A stretch of DNA of 35,491 bases from Propionispora vibrioides (GTDB lineage Bacteria; Bacillota; Negativicutes; Propionisporales; Propionisporaceae), in the NCBI RefSeq assembly GCF_900110485.1, contig NZ_FODY01000035.1:1-35491 (forward strand), in the 5' to 3' direction. Position numbers and translations under genes: made by a program. The notes beneath the pieces were generated by a model. The model did no database searches, was not told the DNA's origin, and saw only the letters and a program-made list of their open reading frames with translations. Below, one piece after another: positions 1 through 8,862 of the stretch; positions within the stretch are counted from its first letter, which is position 1; every line of letters begins with the position of its first letter.

Positions 1-310
1 ACCCACGATACCGGAGCATCAACACCCTCGCATATTAGAATCCACTTGGAGGCAGCTTGTTGCGAACCTCCACTGCTAAGAGGCAAGCCGCATCTCCAAC
101 AAACAGCCATCGGTTTGAAGCTAACTTCCGGTTCAGGGGAACAGACTTTTTATGAAGCAACCTTTCGGTTCAACAGGAGGAAAAAGAACTTTTACCTGAT
201 TGACTTTAGTCAATTGTATCATGGGCATTTTCAAGCCGATTGATTGGCTGGTGAAGCAGGAGCACCTAAATTCCATCCTGCAAAACTTATTATACGAGGG
301 AGGATAAAAC
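1..310 (+). promoter_or_regulatory. Upstream leader of the sulfur operon, no convincing gene
   Basis: No gene is supportable here. The stretch has a potential hairpin near 47-71 (GGAGG pairing with CCTCC) and three similar short motifs near 109-118, 128-137 and 164-173 (CGGTTTGAAG, CGGTTCAGGG, CGGTTCAACA). A perfect inverted repeat, TTGAC-TTTA-GTCAA, lies at 200-213. A weak promoter reading is TTTACC (191-196), 17 nt, TTGTAT (214-219), which would put the inverted repeat between the two boxes, a usual operator position. A good ribosome site (GAGGGAGGA) precedes the first gene. It does not match the SAM, T-box or cobalamin patterns I know. Confidence 0.35.
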
Positions 311-1351
311 ATGAAGTTTGCAAAAGTGGGAATCATCGCGGGAGTCTTAGCCGGCATGGTGCTTGGTTTGGCAGGCTGCTCCTCGCAGCAAGCCTCAGAA
401 AGCAAGAATGTTAAAGTCCGGATTGCTTTATTTCCTAATATCACCCATTCACAGGGGCTGGTTGGCAAAGGCGAGGGCCGTTTTGAGAAAGCCTTGGGTG
501 AAGGCAATCAGGTGGAATGGAAAATATTTAATGCCGGCCCTTCGGAGATTGAAGCCTTATTTGCCGGTGAAGTGGATATCGGTTATATCGGACCAGGACC
601 TGCCATTACCGGCTATGTTAAATCCAAGGGAGATTTGCAAATTATCGCCGGAGCAACAGATGCCGGTTCCGTGCTGGTTTCACGCAGCGGACTGATTATT
701 AAAGATTTAAAAGAGCTTAGCGGCAAAAAAATTGCGGTGCCGCAATTTGGTAATACCCAGGACTTATCTTTGCGCAATATTCTTTTGGAAAATGGCTTGC
801 AGGACACCACCAAAGGCGGAACAGTTGAGATTCGTCAAGCCGACAATCCGGATATTAAAACGCTGCTGGATCAGGGCGCAGTTGATGCGGCACTGGTGCC
901 TGAACCCTGGGGCACCCGCCTGATTAAAGAAGTAAAGGCCAATCTGGTGCTGGATGAAAAACAAGTTTGGCGAAATGGCAAGTATACTACGGCCGTAGTC
1001 ATTGCCAGGACTTCCTTCATCAAGGAACATCCTGATTTGGTGGAAAAGTTCCTGCGGACCCATGTGGAATTGACGTCGTATATTAATGAAAATCCGGCTC
1101 AGGCCCAGGAAACGCTGAATGACCAGATTAAAGCGATTACGCAGAAACCGCTGGGCAAAGACCTGTTGGCCGATTCGTTTAAGCGCTTAACCGTAACCTA
1201 CGATCCTCAGAAAGAGTCGGTCGTCGGGTTTAGCAAACTTTCCGCGGCGGCCGGTTTTGTCAAGGAAGAACCGGATTTGAAAAATTTGTTTAACTTTACC
1301 ATCCTGAATAAAGTGTTAAAAGAAAAAGGGCTGCCGACAGTAGAGGAATAA
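311..1351 (+). CDS. ssuA: ABC transporter substrate-binding lipoprotein, sulfonate/taurine/nitrate family
   Basis: This is the extracytoplasmic solute-binding component of an importer of the NitT/TauT/SsuA family. The 346-residue product starts with a lipoprotein signal peptide: a Lys-containing n-region, a hydrophobic stretch and a lipobox LAGC with the lipidated cysteine at residue 23. The rest has the family layout of two lobes, with IGYIGPGPAITGYVKSKGD near residue 90 and VPEPWGTRL near residue 196, where family members line the ligand cleft. It opens an operon with an ATPase and a permease, and these lie directly before APS-reduction and ATP-sulfurylase genes. A sulfur oxyanion or sulfonate is therefore the likely substrate, though sequence alone cannot separate sulfonate, taurine and sulfate. 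The start is fixed by GGGAGGATAAAAC just upstream of ATG. Confidence 0.88.
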   Translation: MKFAKVGIIAGVLAGMVLGLAGCSSQQASESKNVKVRIALFPNITHSQGLVGKGEGRFEKALGEGNQVEWKIFNAGPSEIEALFAGEVDIGYIGPGPAITGYVKSKGDLQIIAGATDAGSVLVSRSGLIIKDLKELSGKKIAVPQFGNTQDLSLRNILLENGLQDTTKGGTVEIRQADNPDIKTLLDQGAVDAALVPEPWGTRLIKEVKANLVLDEKQVWRNGKYTTAVVIARTSFIKEHPDLVEKFLRTHVELTSYINENPAQAQETLNDQIKAITQKPLGKDLLADSFKRLTVTYDPQKESVVGFSKLSAAAGFVKEEPDLKNLFNFTILNKVLKEKGLPTVEE

Positions 1352-1354
1352 TCA

Positions 1355-1424
1355 CCAGGGGGACCGCTGACTTAATGAGTCTGCCAGGCTGTGCAGTGTG
1401 AATAAATCAGTGGTTCCTTCTAAG
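1355..1424. repeat. Short degenerate copy of the CTAGGGAACC terminal-inverted-repeat element
   Basis: The left part (about 1355-1390) matches the element at 15920 through the run GACCGCTGACTTAATGAG and the CTGCC that follows. The right end AATCAGTGGTTCC (1405-1417) matches the conserved right terminus of that element. Most of the interior is missing, leaving about 70 bp. It sits between the ssuA-like and ssuB-like genes, inside the operon. It also supplies the first codons of the longest open frame of the ATPase gene. Confidence 0.72.
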
Positions 1425-1445
1425 ACAGTGGGAAGAGGTGAAACA

Positions 1446-2285
1446 GTGAGTGTTGTCATTAACCATATCAGCAAACAGTTTGTTACGGATCATAAGACCG
1501 TTCATACGTTAGACGATATTAATCTGGAGTTCAAAGAAGGCGAGTTTATCTGCCTGTTGGGACCGTCAGGCTGCGGTAAATCGACCTTGCTTAATATTAT
1601 CGCCGGGCTGGAAGCGGCAACGGCGGGAAACGTGCTGTTGCAGGATAAGGAAATCCAGGGTGCCGGTCCCGACCGGGCCGTCATGTTTCAGGAAGCGGCA
1701 CTGTTCCCCTGGCTGCGGGTCATTGACAATGTGGAATTCGGGATGAAACTGGCCGGTGTGCCGAAGCAGGTACGGCGCGAAACGGCGGTCAAATATTTGA
1801 AAATGGTGCACCTCACCAGGTTTCAGGATTGTTTTGTCCATGAATTATCAGGCGGTATGAAGCAGCGGGTAGCCCTGGCCAGGGCCTTAACGCTCGACTC
1901 GAAAGTGCTGTTAATGGATGAACCCTTTGCCGCTCTGGACAGCCAGACCAAGAATATTCTGCAGGCCGAACTGCAGCGTATCTGGTGGGAGACGAAAAAA
2001 ACCATTCTGTTTGTTACGCATAATGTGGAAGAAGCTGTAGTGCTCGCCGACCGGGTAGTGGTCATGTCGGCTAATCCGGGCCGGGTAAAAAAAGAATTCC
2101 ACATTCAGCTGGCCCGGCCGCGGCTGCCGGAAAGTCTGGATGTTTCCTACTTTGTGACAGATATTCTCCGGGAACTCAAAGAGGAGGTGGAGAAGGTTGC
2201 CAAAGCTGAATTCGACAGTGATTGGAATATTAAAAAAGATACTATTTTACCTGATTCTGATAGCAATATGGGAATCGGCTTATAA
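1446..2285 (+). CDS. ssuB: ABC transporter ATP-binding protein, sulfonate/taurine/nitrate family
   Basis: This is the cytoplasmic ATPase that powers the importer. Counting from the longest frame (GTG at 1398), Walker A GPSGCGKST lies at residues 55-63. The Q-loop FQEAALFPW, the signature LSGGMKQR, Walker B VLLMDEP, the D-loop and the switch histidine in VTH follow in order. I prefer the GTG at 1446 (MSVVINHISKQF, 279 residues) because AGAGGTG lies at the right distance. The residues from 1398 to about 1424 are encoded by a repeat element and lack a ribosome site. The 3' end overlaps the permease gene by 89 bases in another frame, implying translational coupling. Confidence 0.88.
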   Translation: MSVVINHISKQFVTDHKTVHTLDDINLEFKEGEFICLLGPSGCGKSTLLNIIAGLEAATAGNVLLQDKEIQGAGPDRAVMFQEAALFPWLRVIDNVEFGMKLAGVPKQVRRETAVKYLKMVHLTRFQDCFVHELSGGMKQRVALARALTLDSKVLLMDEPFAALDSQTKNILQAELQRIWWETKKTILFVTHNVEEAVVLADRVVVMSANPGRVKKEFHIQLARPRLPESLDVSYFVTDILRELKEEVEKVAKAEFDSDWNIKKDTILPDSDSNMGIGL

Positions 2286-2991
2286 GCTGGGCGTAGATAT
2301 ATTACACGTTTGGAAACCTTATATTTTCCCTTCGCCGGTGGATGTTCTGAAAACGCTGGCCGGCCTGATTGACGACAATAGCCTGGGGATTGCCGTGCTG
2401 GCCAGCGCCAAGCGCATTTTTATCGGCTATTTGCTGTCCATGGCGCTGGGAATTGTAATCGGTCTGCTGGTGGTCCGGTTTAAGTATCTGGATGAGAATC
2501 TTAGCCCTCTTATTTTAGGTATGCAAACGCTGCCAAGTATTTGCTGGTTGCCGTTTGCTATTTTGTGGTATGGACTTAACGAAAGCGCCATTATTTTTGT
2601 CATAGCCATAGGTTCTACCTTTGCTGTTGCCATGTCTATCGAATCAGGCATGAAGAACATCAACCCGCTCTATTTGAGAGCCGCTAAAACCATGGGCGCC
2701 AAGGGATTTACCATCTACAGGTATGTAACTATTCCGGCCAGTCTGCCCAGTCTGATTTCCGGTTTGAAACAAGGCTGGTCATTCGCCTGGCGGGCACTGA
2801 TGGCTGGTGAGATGATGTCGGCTACCAAGGGACTGGGCCAGGTGTTGATGGTTGGACGGGATTTGGCCGATATCAGCCAGGTAATGGCGGTTATGCTGGT
2901 CATTATTATTTTAGGCGTTGCCGTCGACAAACTGATTTTCGGCCGCTTGGAAAACAATGTCCGTCAAAGATGGGGACTAAACAGGGCTTAA
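2197..2991 (+). CDS. ssuC: ABC transporter permease, sulfonate/taurine/nitrate family
   Basis: This is the inner-membrane channel subunit, 264 residues with about six hydrophobic segments. The cytoplasmic EAA-type loop that docks the ATPase is visible as RAAKTMGAKGF followed by YRYVTIPASLP near residues 164-185. The start is TTG with a strong AGGAGGTGGAGAAGG site immediately upstream, inside the end of the ATPase gene. An ATG-only start would remove the first transmembrane segment. The length is normal for SsuC/TauC proteins. With its two upstream neighbours it forms one complete importer. The preference for sulfonate or sulfate is inferred from the neighbouring sulfur genes only. Confidence 0.88.
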   Translation: MPKLNSTVIGILKKILFYLILIAIWESAYKLGVDILHVWKPYIFPSPVDVLKTLAGLIDDNSLGIAVLASAKRIFIGYLLSMALGIVIGLLVVRFKYLDENLSPLILGMQTLPSICWLPFAILWYGLNESAIIFVIAIGSTFAVAMSIESGMKNINPLYLRAAKTMGAKGFTIYRYVTIPASLPSLISGLKQGWSFAWRALMAGEMMSATKGLGQVLMVGRDLADISQVMAVMLVIIILGVAVDKLIFGRLENNVRQRWGLNRA

Positions 2992-3018
2992 TGATCGCAA
3001 ATAGAAAGGAACAAACTC

Positions 3019-4710
3019 ATGAAATTGGAAACCAAGGTGTTGCATACCGATGTGCTGATCGTTGGCGGCGGGACGGCAGGTTGTTTTGCCGCATTGACCA
3101 TGGCCGAGCGGTCGGATGTCAACGTGCTGATTGCCGAAAAGGCCCATATTAAGCGCAGCGGCTGTCTGGCGGCCGGCGTCAATGCCCTGAATGCTTATAT
3201 TGTGGAAGGACAAAGTCCGGAAAGTTATCTTGCCTATGTCAGGCAGGATGCGGCTAAAGTCATCAGGGAGGACCTGGTATACTCCATGTCCAAGCGGCTC
3301 AACGCTGTTACGGCAAAGCTGGAGAAACTGGGCCTGGTCATTCTGAAAGACCGGGACGGAAAATATATGGCCCGCGGCAACCGCAACATTAAGATCAACG
3401 GCGAAAATATCAAGGTGCTGCTGGCCGAGGCCGTGGCGGCATCGCCTGGCGTTACTGTTTTAAACCAGTTTTGTGTAACCGATTATATCGTGGACAATGG
3501 TGTGGTCACCGGAGCGTACGGGTTTTCGATTACCGAGCCTGTTTTCTATGCTGTTTACGCCAAGGCAGTCATCTGTACCACCGGCGGCGCTGCCGGGTTA
3601 TACAGACCCAATAATCCCGGTTTTTCCCGCCACAAGATGTGGTACTCTCCGTTTAATACGGGAGCCGGCTACGCGATGGGGATTCGCAAGGGCGCGGAGA
3701 TGACCACCTTTGAGATGCGCTTTATTGCGCTGCGCTGTAAAGATACCATTGCACCCACCGGGACAATTGCCCAAGGCGTTTGGGCGCCGCAAATCAACAG
3801 CCGGGGTGAGGAATATGAAAAGCAGTACGGCGTTCCCAACACATCGCTCAGGCTGTATTCGACCGTGCAGGAAAATCAACAGGGCCGGGGTCCCTGCTAT
3901 CTGAAAACGGCGGGTATTACTGCCGAACAGGAGCAGGAGTTGTATAAAGCTTATTTAAATATGGCGCCTTCGCAAACGCTGCGCTGGCAGGAGAGCGGCC
4001 GGGGGCCGGCCGTGGAGCATGTGGAGATTGAGGGGACGGAGCCTTATATTGTCGGTGGACACACTGGCAGCGGTTATTGGGTGGATACGCGGCGCCGGAC
4101 AACGCTGCCGGGATTGTACGCTGCCGGCGATGTGGCCGGCGGCAGTCCGCAAAAATATGTGACAGGTTGTCTGGCGGAAGCCGAAATCGCCGCTTTAGCC
4201 GTCCTGGAGGATATTCAGGACAAACCGTCCCCTGTCGCCGATCTGGCGGAGATTGACGGAGAACAGGAAAAAATTCTTGCTTTCTTAACTCAATCGGTCG
4301 GCTTATATCAAACGGAACAACTGGAAGAAGCCATGCAGAAAACCATGGATGAATATGCCGGCGGGATCACGGTGGGATACGTATATAACCGAAAAAAACT
4401 GCAGGTGGCCCAAGGTCGTATGGAAGAGCTGCTGGTCCTGGCCAGGCAGCTCAGTGCCGGCGATATGCATCAACTAATGCATATCTATGAACTGCTTGAC
4501 CGTCTGTATGTATGCAAAACACTGATTGCTCATTTGGCGGCACGGCAGGAGACACGCTGGCGCGCTTTTCAGGAAAACGCCGATTATCCCTGCCAGGATG
4601 ACGAACACTGGCTGAAATATGTGAATTCCCGCCAGGAAGCAGGCAAAGTGCGCATTGTGCTGCGGAATATTGTCGAGAAGGATGAGATCTATGAGCATAC
4701 GGATCAATAA
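3019..4710 (+). CDS. aprA: AprA-like adenylylsulfate (APS) reductase flavoprotein subunit
   Basis: This is a FAD-dependent oxidoreductase of the fumarate-reductase/AprA superfamily, 563 residues, predicted to reduce adenylylsulfate to sulfite and AMP with electrons from the ferredoxin-like partner encoded next. The N-terminal dinucleotide-binding motif is VLIVGGGTAGCFAAL (residues 12-26). AprA-like features include AAGLYRPNN, MWYSPFNTGAGYAMGI, EMTTFEMRFIALR, GGHTGSGYWVD and the C-terminal FAD contact GLYAAGDVAGG. The Trp, Arg and His in these blocks resemble substrate-contacting residues of dissimilatory AprA, but I have not aligned them. ATP sulfurylase genes (cysD, cysN) follow in the same operon and no APS kinase is present, which supports APS as substrate. 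A less likely alternative is another superfamily reductase such as a fumarate-reductase-like enzyme. Confidence 0.82.
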   Translation: MKLETKVLHTDVLIVGGGTAGCFAALTMAERSDVNVLIAEKAHIKRSGCLAAGVNALNAYIVEGQSPESYLAYVRQDAAKVIREDLVYSMSKRLNAVTAKLEKLGLVILKDRDGKYMARGNRNIKINGENIKVLLAEAVAASPGVTVLNQFCVTDYIVDNGVVTGAYGFSITEPVFYAVYAKAVICTTGGAAGLYRPNNPGFSRHKMWYSPFNTGAGYAMGIRKGAEMTTFEMRFIALRCKDTIAPTGTIAQGVWAPQINSRGEEYEKQYGVPNTSLRLYSTVQENQQGRGPCYLKTAGITAEQEQELYKAYLNMAPSQTLRWQESGRGPAVEHVEIEGTEPYIVGGHTGSGYWVDTRRRTTLPGLYAAGDVAGGSPQKYVTGCLAEAEIAALAVLEDIQDKPSPVADLAEIDGEQEKILAFLTQSVGLYQTEQLEEAMQKTMDEYAGGITVGYVYNRKKLQVAQGRMEELLVLARQLSAGDMHQLMHIYELLDRLYVCKTLIAHLAARQETRWRAFQENADYPCQDDEHWLKYVNSRQEAGKVRIVLRNIVEKDEIYEHTDQ

Positions 4711-5005
4711 AGATAACTGTATCGGCTGCGGCGGTTGCCGTCAGGTGTGTCCGGGCAGCTTGCTGTATGCTGATGAACAAGGGAAAAGCGAAATCCGCTA
4801 TCCTCAGGATTGCTGGGGCTGTACTTCCTGCGTCAAGGAATGTCCGGTTGCCGCCATTCAATTTTACTTGGGGGCGGATATCGGCGGCCGCGGCGGTTAC
4901 CTTTACACCAGACGGGAAAAGAATTATCTCCATTGGGTTATGGTAGGCCCGGATGGTACGGAAACGGTGATCACCATTGATAAACATAAGGCAAATGCGT
5001 ATTAA
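4691..5005 (+). CDS. aprB: Two-[4Fe-4S] ferredoxin-type partner of the APS reductase (AprB-like)
   Basis: This is a 104-residue iron-sulfur protein with two cysteine clusters, [12 protein letters not shown] near the N-terminus and [12 protein letters not shown] near residues 43-54. Each has the CxxCxxCxxxCP pattern of a [4Fe-4S] cluster. It is expected to pass electrons to the AprA-like flavin. Classical AprB is longer, with a tail that wraps around AprA; here only about 50 residues follow the second cluster. I chose ATG 4691 because it begins the ferredoxin fold directly ([13 protein letters not shown]) and has a GAAGGATGAG site. Its start overlaps the end of the flavoprotein gene by 20 bases, consistent with coupled synthesis of the two subunits. 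Confidence 0.82.
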   Translation: MSIRINKDNCIGCGGCRQVCPGSLLYADEQGKSEIRYPQDCWGCTSCVKECPVAAIQFYLGADIGGRGGYLYTRREKNYLHWVMVGPDGTETVITIDKHKANAY

Positions 5006-5015
5006 GGAGGCAGTT

Positions 5016-5816
5016 ATGGATCATTTGGATAGTTTAGAGGCACAGAGCATTTATATTTTGCGGGAAGCCTATAAAAAGTTTGGCAAATTGGGCATGTTGT
5101 GGTCCATCGGCAAAGATTCGACCGTGTTATTGTGGCTGGCGAAAAAAGCTTTTTTTGGTCATTCGCCTTTCCCGTTTATTCACGTAGATACAACCTATAA
5201 AATACCGGAGATGATTGCCTATCGTGACCGGATAGCCAAAGAATATCAGTTGGATTTGATTGTGCACACGAACGAGGAGGCGCTGCGGGCTGGTATGGGG
5301 CCGGATAAAGGACGGCTGGTTTGCTGCAAGGCTTTAAAAACTGACGGACTGCAGCAGGTTGTGACCCAGTATGGCTTTGAAGGGCTGATTCTGGGCATTC
5401 GCCGGGATGAAGAAGGGTCCCGGTCCAAAGAAAGAGTGTTCAGCGAACGAAATAAGGATTCGGAATGGGATTATACCAACCAGGCTCCCGAATTATGGGA
5501 TCAGTTTAAAACCGATTTCCCCAAAGGAAATCATATCCGGGTGCATCCGATTCTCCACTGGAATGAAATTGATATTTGGGCCTATATTGAACGGGAGAAT
5601 ATCCCGTTGGTCGATTTGTATTTTGCCAGAAACGGCAAGCGCTACCGCAGTTTGGGCTGTGCTCCCTGTACCGGACAGATTGATTCCCAGGCAGTGACGG
5701 TGGCGCAAATTATTGAAGAACTGAAGCACACTACGGTGAGCGAGCGGGCTGGTCGGGCGCAGGATCAGGAAGATTCCTACGCCATGCAGAAGCTGCGCAA
5801 AGACGGTTATATGTAA
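5016..5816 (+). CDS. cysD: Sulfate adenylyltransferase subunit 2 (CysD)
   Basis: This is the catalytic subunit of the GTP-coupled ATP sulfurylase, which makes adenylylsulfate and pyrophosphate from sulfate and ATP in the cytoplasm. The PP-loop of the ATP pyrophosphatase family is seen as SIGKDST at residues 30-36. The family blocks [28 protein letters not shown] and [18 protein letters not shown] follow, then LGCAPCTG near the C-terminus. The length, 266 residues, is somewhat short of proteobacterial CysD (about 300). ATG 5016 is chosen because AAGGAGG precedes it by the right spacing. The gene lies 10 bases after the ferredoxin gene and 13 before cysN, its obligate partner. Confidence 0.93.
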   Translation: MDHLDSLEAQSIYILREAYKKFGKLGMLWSIGKDSTVLLWLAKKAFFGHSPFPFIHVDTTYKIPEMIAYRDRIAKEYQLDLIVHTNEEALRAGMGPDKGRLVCCKALKTDGLQQVVTQYGFEGLILGIRRDEEGSRSKERVFSERNKDSEWDYTNQAPELWDQFKTDFPKGNHIRVHPILHWNEIDIWAYIERENIPLVDLYFARNGKRYRSLGCAPCTGQIDSQAVTVAQIIEELKHTTVSERAGRAQDQEDSYAMQKLRKDGYM

Positions 5817-5829
5817 AGGAGAGAAAACG

Positions 5830-7545
5830 ATGGTAGTTGCCAGAGAATCATTGAACATCGTCGTAGTGGGACATGTCGATCATGGAAAATCAACCGTCAT
5901 TGGCCGGTTGCTGTATGATACCAAATCTCTGCCTGAAGGCGCGATTGAACGGGTGAAGCGGATTTCTCAGGAAAAGGGGAAGCCCTTTGAATACGCCTAT
6001 TTGCTGGATGCCTTTGAAGAAGAGCAAAAGCAGGGCATTACCATAGATACCACGCAATTGCAATTTCATACCGAACAGCGGGATTATGTCATTATTGATG
6101 CACCGGGGCATAAGGAATTCTTAAAGAATATGATTTCCGGCGCAGCCAACGCTGAAGCGGCCTTGCTGATTGTAGACGCTAATGAAGGCATTCAGGAGCA
6201 ATCAAAGCGTCATGGCTATATTCTGTCCCTGCTGGGCATTCAGAAAGTATATGTGCTGATCAATAAAATGGACTTGATCGGCTATTCGGAAGCCATTTAT
6301 AATCAGATAAAAAAGGAAATGCATGAATTTTTGGGTAACCTTCAGGTATATCCCTTGAAATACATTCCCGTATCGGCGTTTTGGGGTGAGAATATTACGC
6401 TGCATTCGGAAAAAATGCCCTGGTACAAGGGGGAGCCACTGTTGACTGCCCTGGATTTGTTTGAAAAGGATCGCGGACTGGAAGACAAAGCGCTGCGGTT
6501 CCCCATACAGGATGTTTACAAGTTTGATCACCGGCGCATCATTGCCGGGCGGATTGAAGCGGGAACCTTGCGGGAAGGCGATGAAATCGTTGTCGTTCCC
6601 GGCCGTAAAACGACCCGGATCAAAACCATCGAGTACTGGGCGGAGCGGGATAAGACCAAGCATTCCCAGGCCGGCATGTCGGTAGGGATCACTGTGGAAG
6701 ATGAGTTTTTTAACCAGCGCGGTGAAATGATTGTTCATAAGGAGGATATTCCGCTTATTGCCAATACTTTTAAGGCCAATATTTTCTGGATGGGCAAAAG
6801 GCCTTTGCAAAAAGGACAGGAATATAAGCTGAAGCTAGTCACCCAGGAGGTGGAGTGCGAGATATATTCCATTACCAAAGTAGTTGATGCTACAACGCTG
6901 GCAGCTACGGGAGACGCCGGTCAGGTGAATACCAACGATGTGGCGGAAGTGATTATCCGGACGAAGCGGGAAATCTGTTTTGACGAATTCCGGAACAATC
7001 CGGTCACCGGGCGGTTTGTGCTGGTTGACGGCTACGAGATATGCGGCGGCGGAATTGTATCCGGTTTGGTGGAGGGCCTTAAGGCAGGAAGCTCATTGGT
7101 AAAACAGGATAAGGAATTGATCGTCGGCTGCTTTGATGAATACTATTATATTCTCTCGGAAAACCGGCTGGAACGTTTGCCGCGTAAAGCCCATAACTTC
7201 CATGTGGGCGATGTGCTGCCGATTACAGGAGACAGCTATGAATATCCGCAGGACTTTGATTTGGTGGATGCCAGCGGCGGCTTGGCCGCTAAGGTGCGCA
7301 ATGCCAAGCTGCAGACGCTGGTGTCGTTGGCGGAATATACCTATAGCGGGGTGCCTGTCCTCAATCCGCAGGGCTTTTATGTTCGGGTAGCGTCGGCCGA
7401 AGATCTGGCCTTATTTCGGCAGGAATACGCCGCTGCAAGCGGTCCGTCCGGTGCTGTGGTGAATAAGTGGCTTTCCTTCGGCAAGTTCCGGGAAGTCCGT
7501 TTCCTGCCGTCCCGGCAGACGCTGGAAGTTGAATACCATATTTAA
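5830..7545 (+). CDS. cysN: Sulfate adenylyltransferase subunit 1 (CysN), GTPase
   Basis: This is the regulatory GTPase of ATP sulfurylase, an EF-Tu-like protein that drives the CysD reaction by GTP hydrolysis. G motifs are GHVDHGKST (residues 14-22), DAPGH (about 90-94) and NKMD (about 145-148), followed by the beta-barrel domains. At 571 residues it is longer than the roughly 475 residues of E. coli CysN. The extra C-terminal stretch (about 470-571, with [13 protein letters not shown] and [14 protein letters not shown]) has no P-loop and so is not a fused APS kinase (CysC). The operon therefore stops at APS, matching the APS reductase upstream. It is the last gene of the operon; the next feature is a TPP riboswitch. 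Confidence 0.91.
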   Translation: MVVARESLNIVVVGHVDHGKSTVIGRLLYDTKSLPEGAIERVKRISQEKGKPFEYAYLLDAFEEEQKQGITIDTTQLQFHTEQRDYVIIDAPGHKEFLKNMISGAANAEAALLIVDANEGIQEQSKRHGYILSLLGIQKVYVLINKMDLIGYSEAIYNQIKKEMHEFLGNLQVYPLKYIPVSAFWGENITLHSEKMPWYKGEPLLTALDLFEKDRGLEDKALRFPIQDVYKFDHRRIIAGRIEAGTLREGDEIVVVPGRKTTRIKTIEYWAERDKTKHSQAGMSVGITVEDEFFNQRGEMIVHKEDIPLIANTFKANIFWMGKRPLQKGQEYKLKLVTQEVECEIYSITKVVDATTLAATGDAGQVNTNDVAEVIIRTKREICFDEFRNNPVTGRFVLVDGYEICGGGIVSGLVEGLKAGSSLVKQDKELIVGCFDEYYYILSENRLERLPRKAHNFHVGDVLPITGDSYEYPQDFDLVDASGGLAAKVRNAKLQTLVSLAEYTYSGVPVLNPQGFYVRVASAEDLALFRQEYAAASGPSGAVVNKWLSFGKFREVRFLPSRQTLEVEYHI

Positions 7546-7629
7546 TTATATTTTGGCACAATTATTTTGGTCCCGTTATTGACGGCAGGGGGCGAAGGGG
7601 TTACAATCAAATTATAATTTCATAAAATT

Positions 7630-7718
7630 GCCGAGGGAGCTCATGTTATGGGCTGAGAGTGGACTAGTAAGCACCTTACCTCTAAACCTGATCGGGATAA
7701 TGCCCGCGTAGGAAGTGT
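7630..7718 (+). ncRNA. TPP riboswitch (THI element) of the thiSGHFE operon
   Basis: The conserved parts are in order: GGGAGC at 7635-7640, GGCTGAGAG at 7650-7658, the AGCACCTTACCTC segment, ACCTGATC at 7686-7693, then GGGATAATGCCCGCGTAGGAAG to about 7715. The CTGAGA and CCTGAT boxes are the thiamine-pyrophosphate-binding core. An intrinsic terminator follows at 7738, so control is most likely by transcription termination when TPP is bound. Confidence 0.97.
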
Positions 7719-7737
7719 ATGAATTGGTTATGCATGA

Positions 7738-7767
7738 CGCGCTATCGTTCCGGTAGCGCGTTTTTTG
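7738..7767 (+). terminator. Intrinsic terminator, expression platform of the first TPP riboswitch
   Basis: The 9-bp stem CGCGCTATC / GGTAGCGCG (one wobble pair) has a 5-nt loop and is followed directly by TTTTTT. It lies about 20 nt after the riboswitch core and before thiS. Confidence 0.92.
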
Positions 7768-7841
7768 TTTATGCCTGCCTGCGTTGTCGGCAACATATTC
7801 TGTCCGGGGCAGTTTGCACATCATTCCGGGAGGTGAATAGG

Positions 7842-8042
7842 TTGAAGATTACAGTTAATGGAAAACCGCTTGTTCTTACTGTGCCAATGACGATCAGTGA
7901 CTTTATAGAAAGCCATCAGTTGAATCCGGCCACGATTGTTATTGAATTCAATGGGGCCATTGTCGCAGCAGATGGCTGGCCGTCGCTAATTATGCAGGAA
8001 AATGACAAAATGGAAATTATTACTTTTGTGGGGGGAGGCTGA
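7842..8042 (+). CDS. thiS: Sulfur carrier protein ThiS
   Basis: This is a 66-residue ubiquitin-fold sulfur carrier. Its C-terminal Gly-Gly is adenylated by ThiF and converted to a thiocarboxylate that donates sulfur to ThiG. The sequence begins MKITVNGKPLVL and ends IITFVGGG, the required diglycine tail. The start is TTG at 7842, with GGGAGGTG eight nt upstream. Starting earlier would put coding sequence into the riboswitch terminator. It is the first gene of the thiazole operon and is separated from thiG by 3 bases. Confidence 0.95.
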   Translation: MKITVNGKPLVLTVPMTISDFIESHQLNPATIVIEFNGAIVAADGWPSLIMQENDKMEIITFVGGG

Positions 8043-8045
8043 CCG

Positions 8046-8816
8046 ATGAAGGATGTATTGGAAATCAGCGGACAATCATTACAAAGCCGGTTATTTTTGG
8101 GAACAGGAAAGTTTTCAGCCAATGCTGTTATTCCTGAGGTGGTCGCTGCCTGCGGTGCGCAGGTGGTGACTGTCGCCTTACGGCGGATCGATCTGCAATA
8201 TCCGGAAGAAAATGTGGCGTCCTATATTCCTCAGGACTGTATCATCATGCCCAATACTTCCGGTGCGAGAAATGCCGCCGAGGCTGTTCGCATTGCCCGT
8301 CTGGCGCAGGCCGCCGGCTATGGAAACTGGATCAAGGTGGAAGTGATTGCCGATAACCGGTATTTGCTGCCGGACAATTATGAAACCATCAAGGCGATAG
8401 AGACTTTAGCGGCTGAGGGCTTTATCGTCCTGCCCTACATGTCGCCCGATTTAGCGGCCGCCAAACGGATGGTTGAGGCCGGGGCGGCGGCAGTAATGCC
8501 TTTAGGAGCACCTATCGGCAGCAACCGCGGCTTAAAGACGAAGGAACTAATCAGGATTTTGATCGAAGAGATACCGGTGCCTGTGATTGTCGATGCCGGA
8601 CTGGGGCGTCCCTCGGAAGCAGCCGAGGCCATGGAACTGGGAGCGGCTGCCGTTCTTGTTAATACTGCCATTGCCACCGCCGGAGAGCCTGTTTTGATGG
8701 GCAGTGCGTTCAGGCAGGCCGTGGAAGCGGGTCGTAAGGGGTATTTGGCCCGACCTGGCGCTATCCGCCGTGAAGGGGCCGCTTCTTCGCCGCTGACCGG
8801 GTTTTTACAGGAGTAG
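8046..8816 (+). CDS. thiG: Thiazole synthase ThiG
   Basis: This cytoplasmic TIM-barrel enzyme, 256 residues, forms the thiazole phosphate from 1-deoxyxylulose 5-phosphate, dehydroglycine from ThiH and ThiS thiocarboxylate. Family blocks visible are [28 protein letters not shown]-type [31 protein letters not shown] with the lysine expected to form the imine with the sugar, [14 protein letters not shown] and [21 protein letters not shown]. The length is typical. A GGGGGAGG site spans the end of thiS, and the two genes are separated by 3 bases, as is usual for these interacting partners. Confidence 0.96.
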   Translation: MKDVLEISGQSLQSRLFLGTGKFSANAVIPEVVAACGAQVVTVALRRIDLQYPEENVASYIPQDCIIMPNTSGARNAAEAVRIARLAQAAGYGNWIKVEVIADNRYLLPDNYETIKAIETLAAEGFIVLPYMSPDLAAAKRMVEAGAAAVMPLGAPIGSNRGLKTKELIRILIEEIPVPVIVDAGLGRPSEAAEAMELGAAAVLVNTAIATAGEPVLMGSAFRQAVEAGRKGYLARPGAIRREGAASSPLTGFLQE

Positions 8817-8862
8817 TTTGATTAGCATCATTTAGCCCAAGCTTTGTTCAGGAGGGGAGCCT

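Noticed and set aside
46-243. 65-residue open frame before ssuA
   Set aside because: It has no ribosome site, an unusual composition, and covers the putative leader; the opposite-strand frame at 133-507 overlaps the signal peptide of the real gene.
4451-4987. 178-residue minus-strand frame opposite the aprA/ferredoxin junction
   Set aside because: The plus-strand genes have clear family motifs, and the minus frame has no ribosome site or known motif.
5830-7545. CysN as a CysNC fusion
   Set aside because: It is longer than usual, but the C-terminal part has no second P-loop or APS kinase motif.
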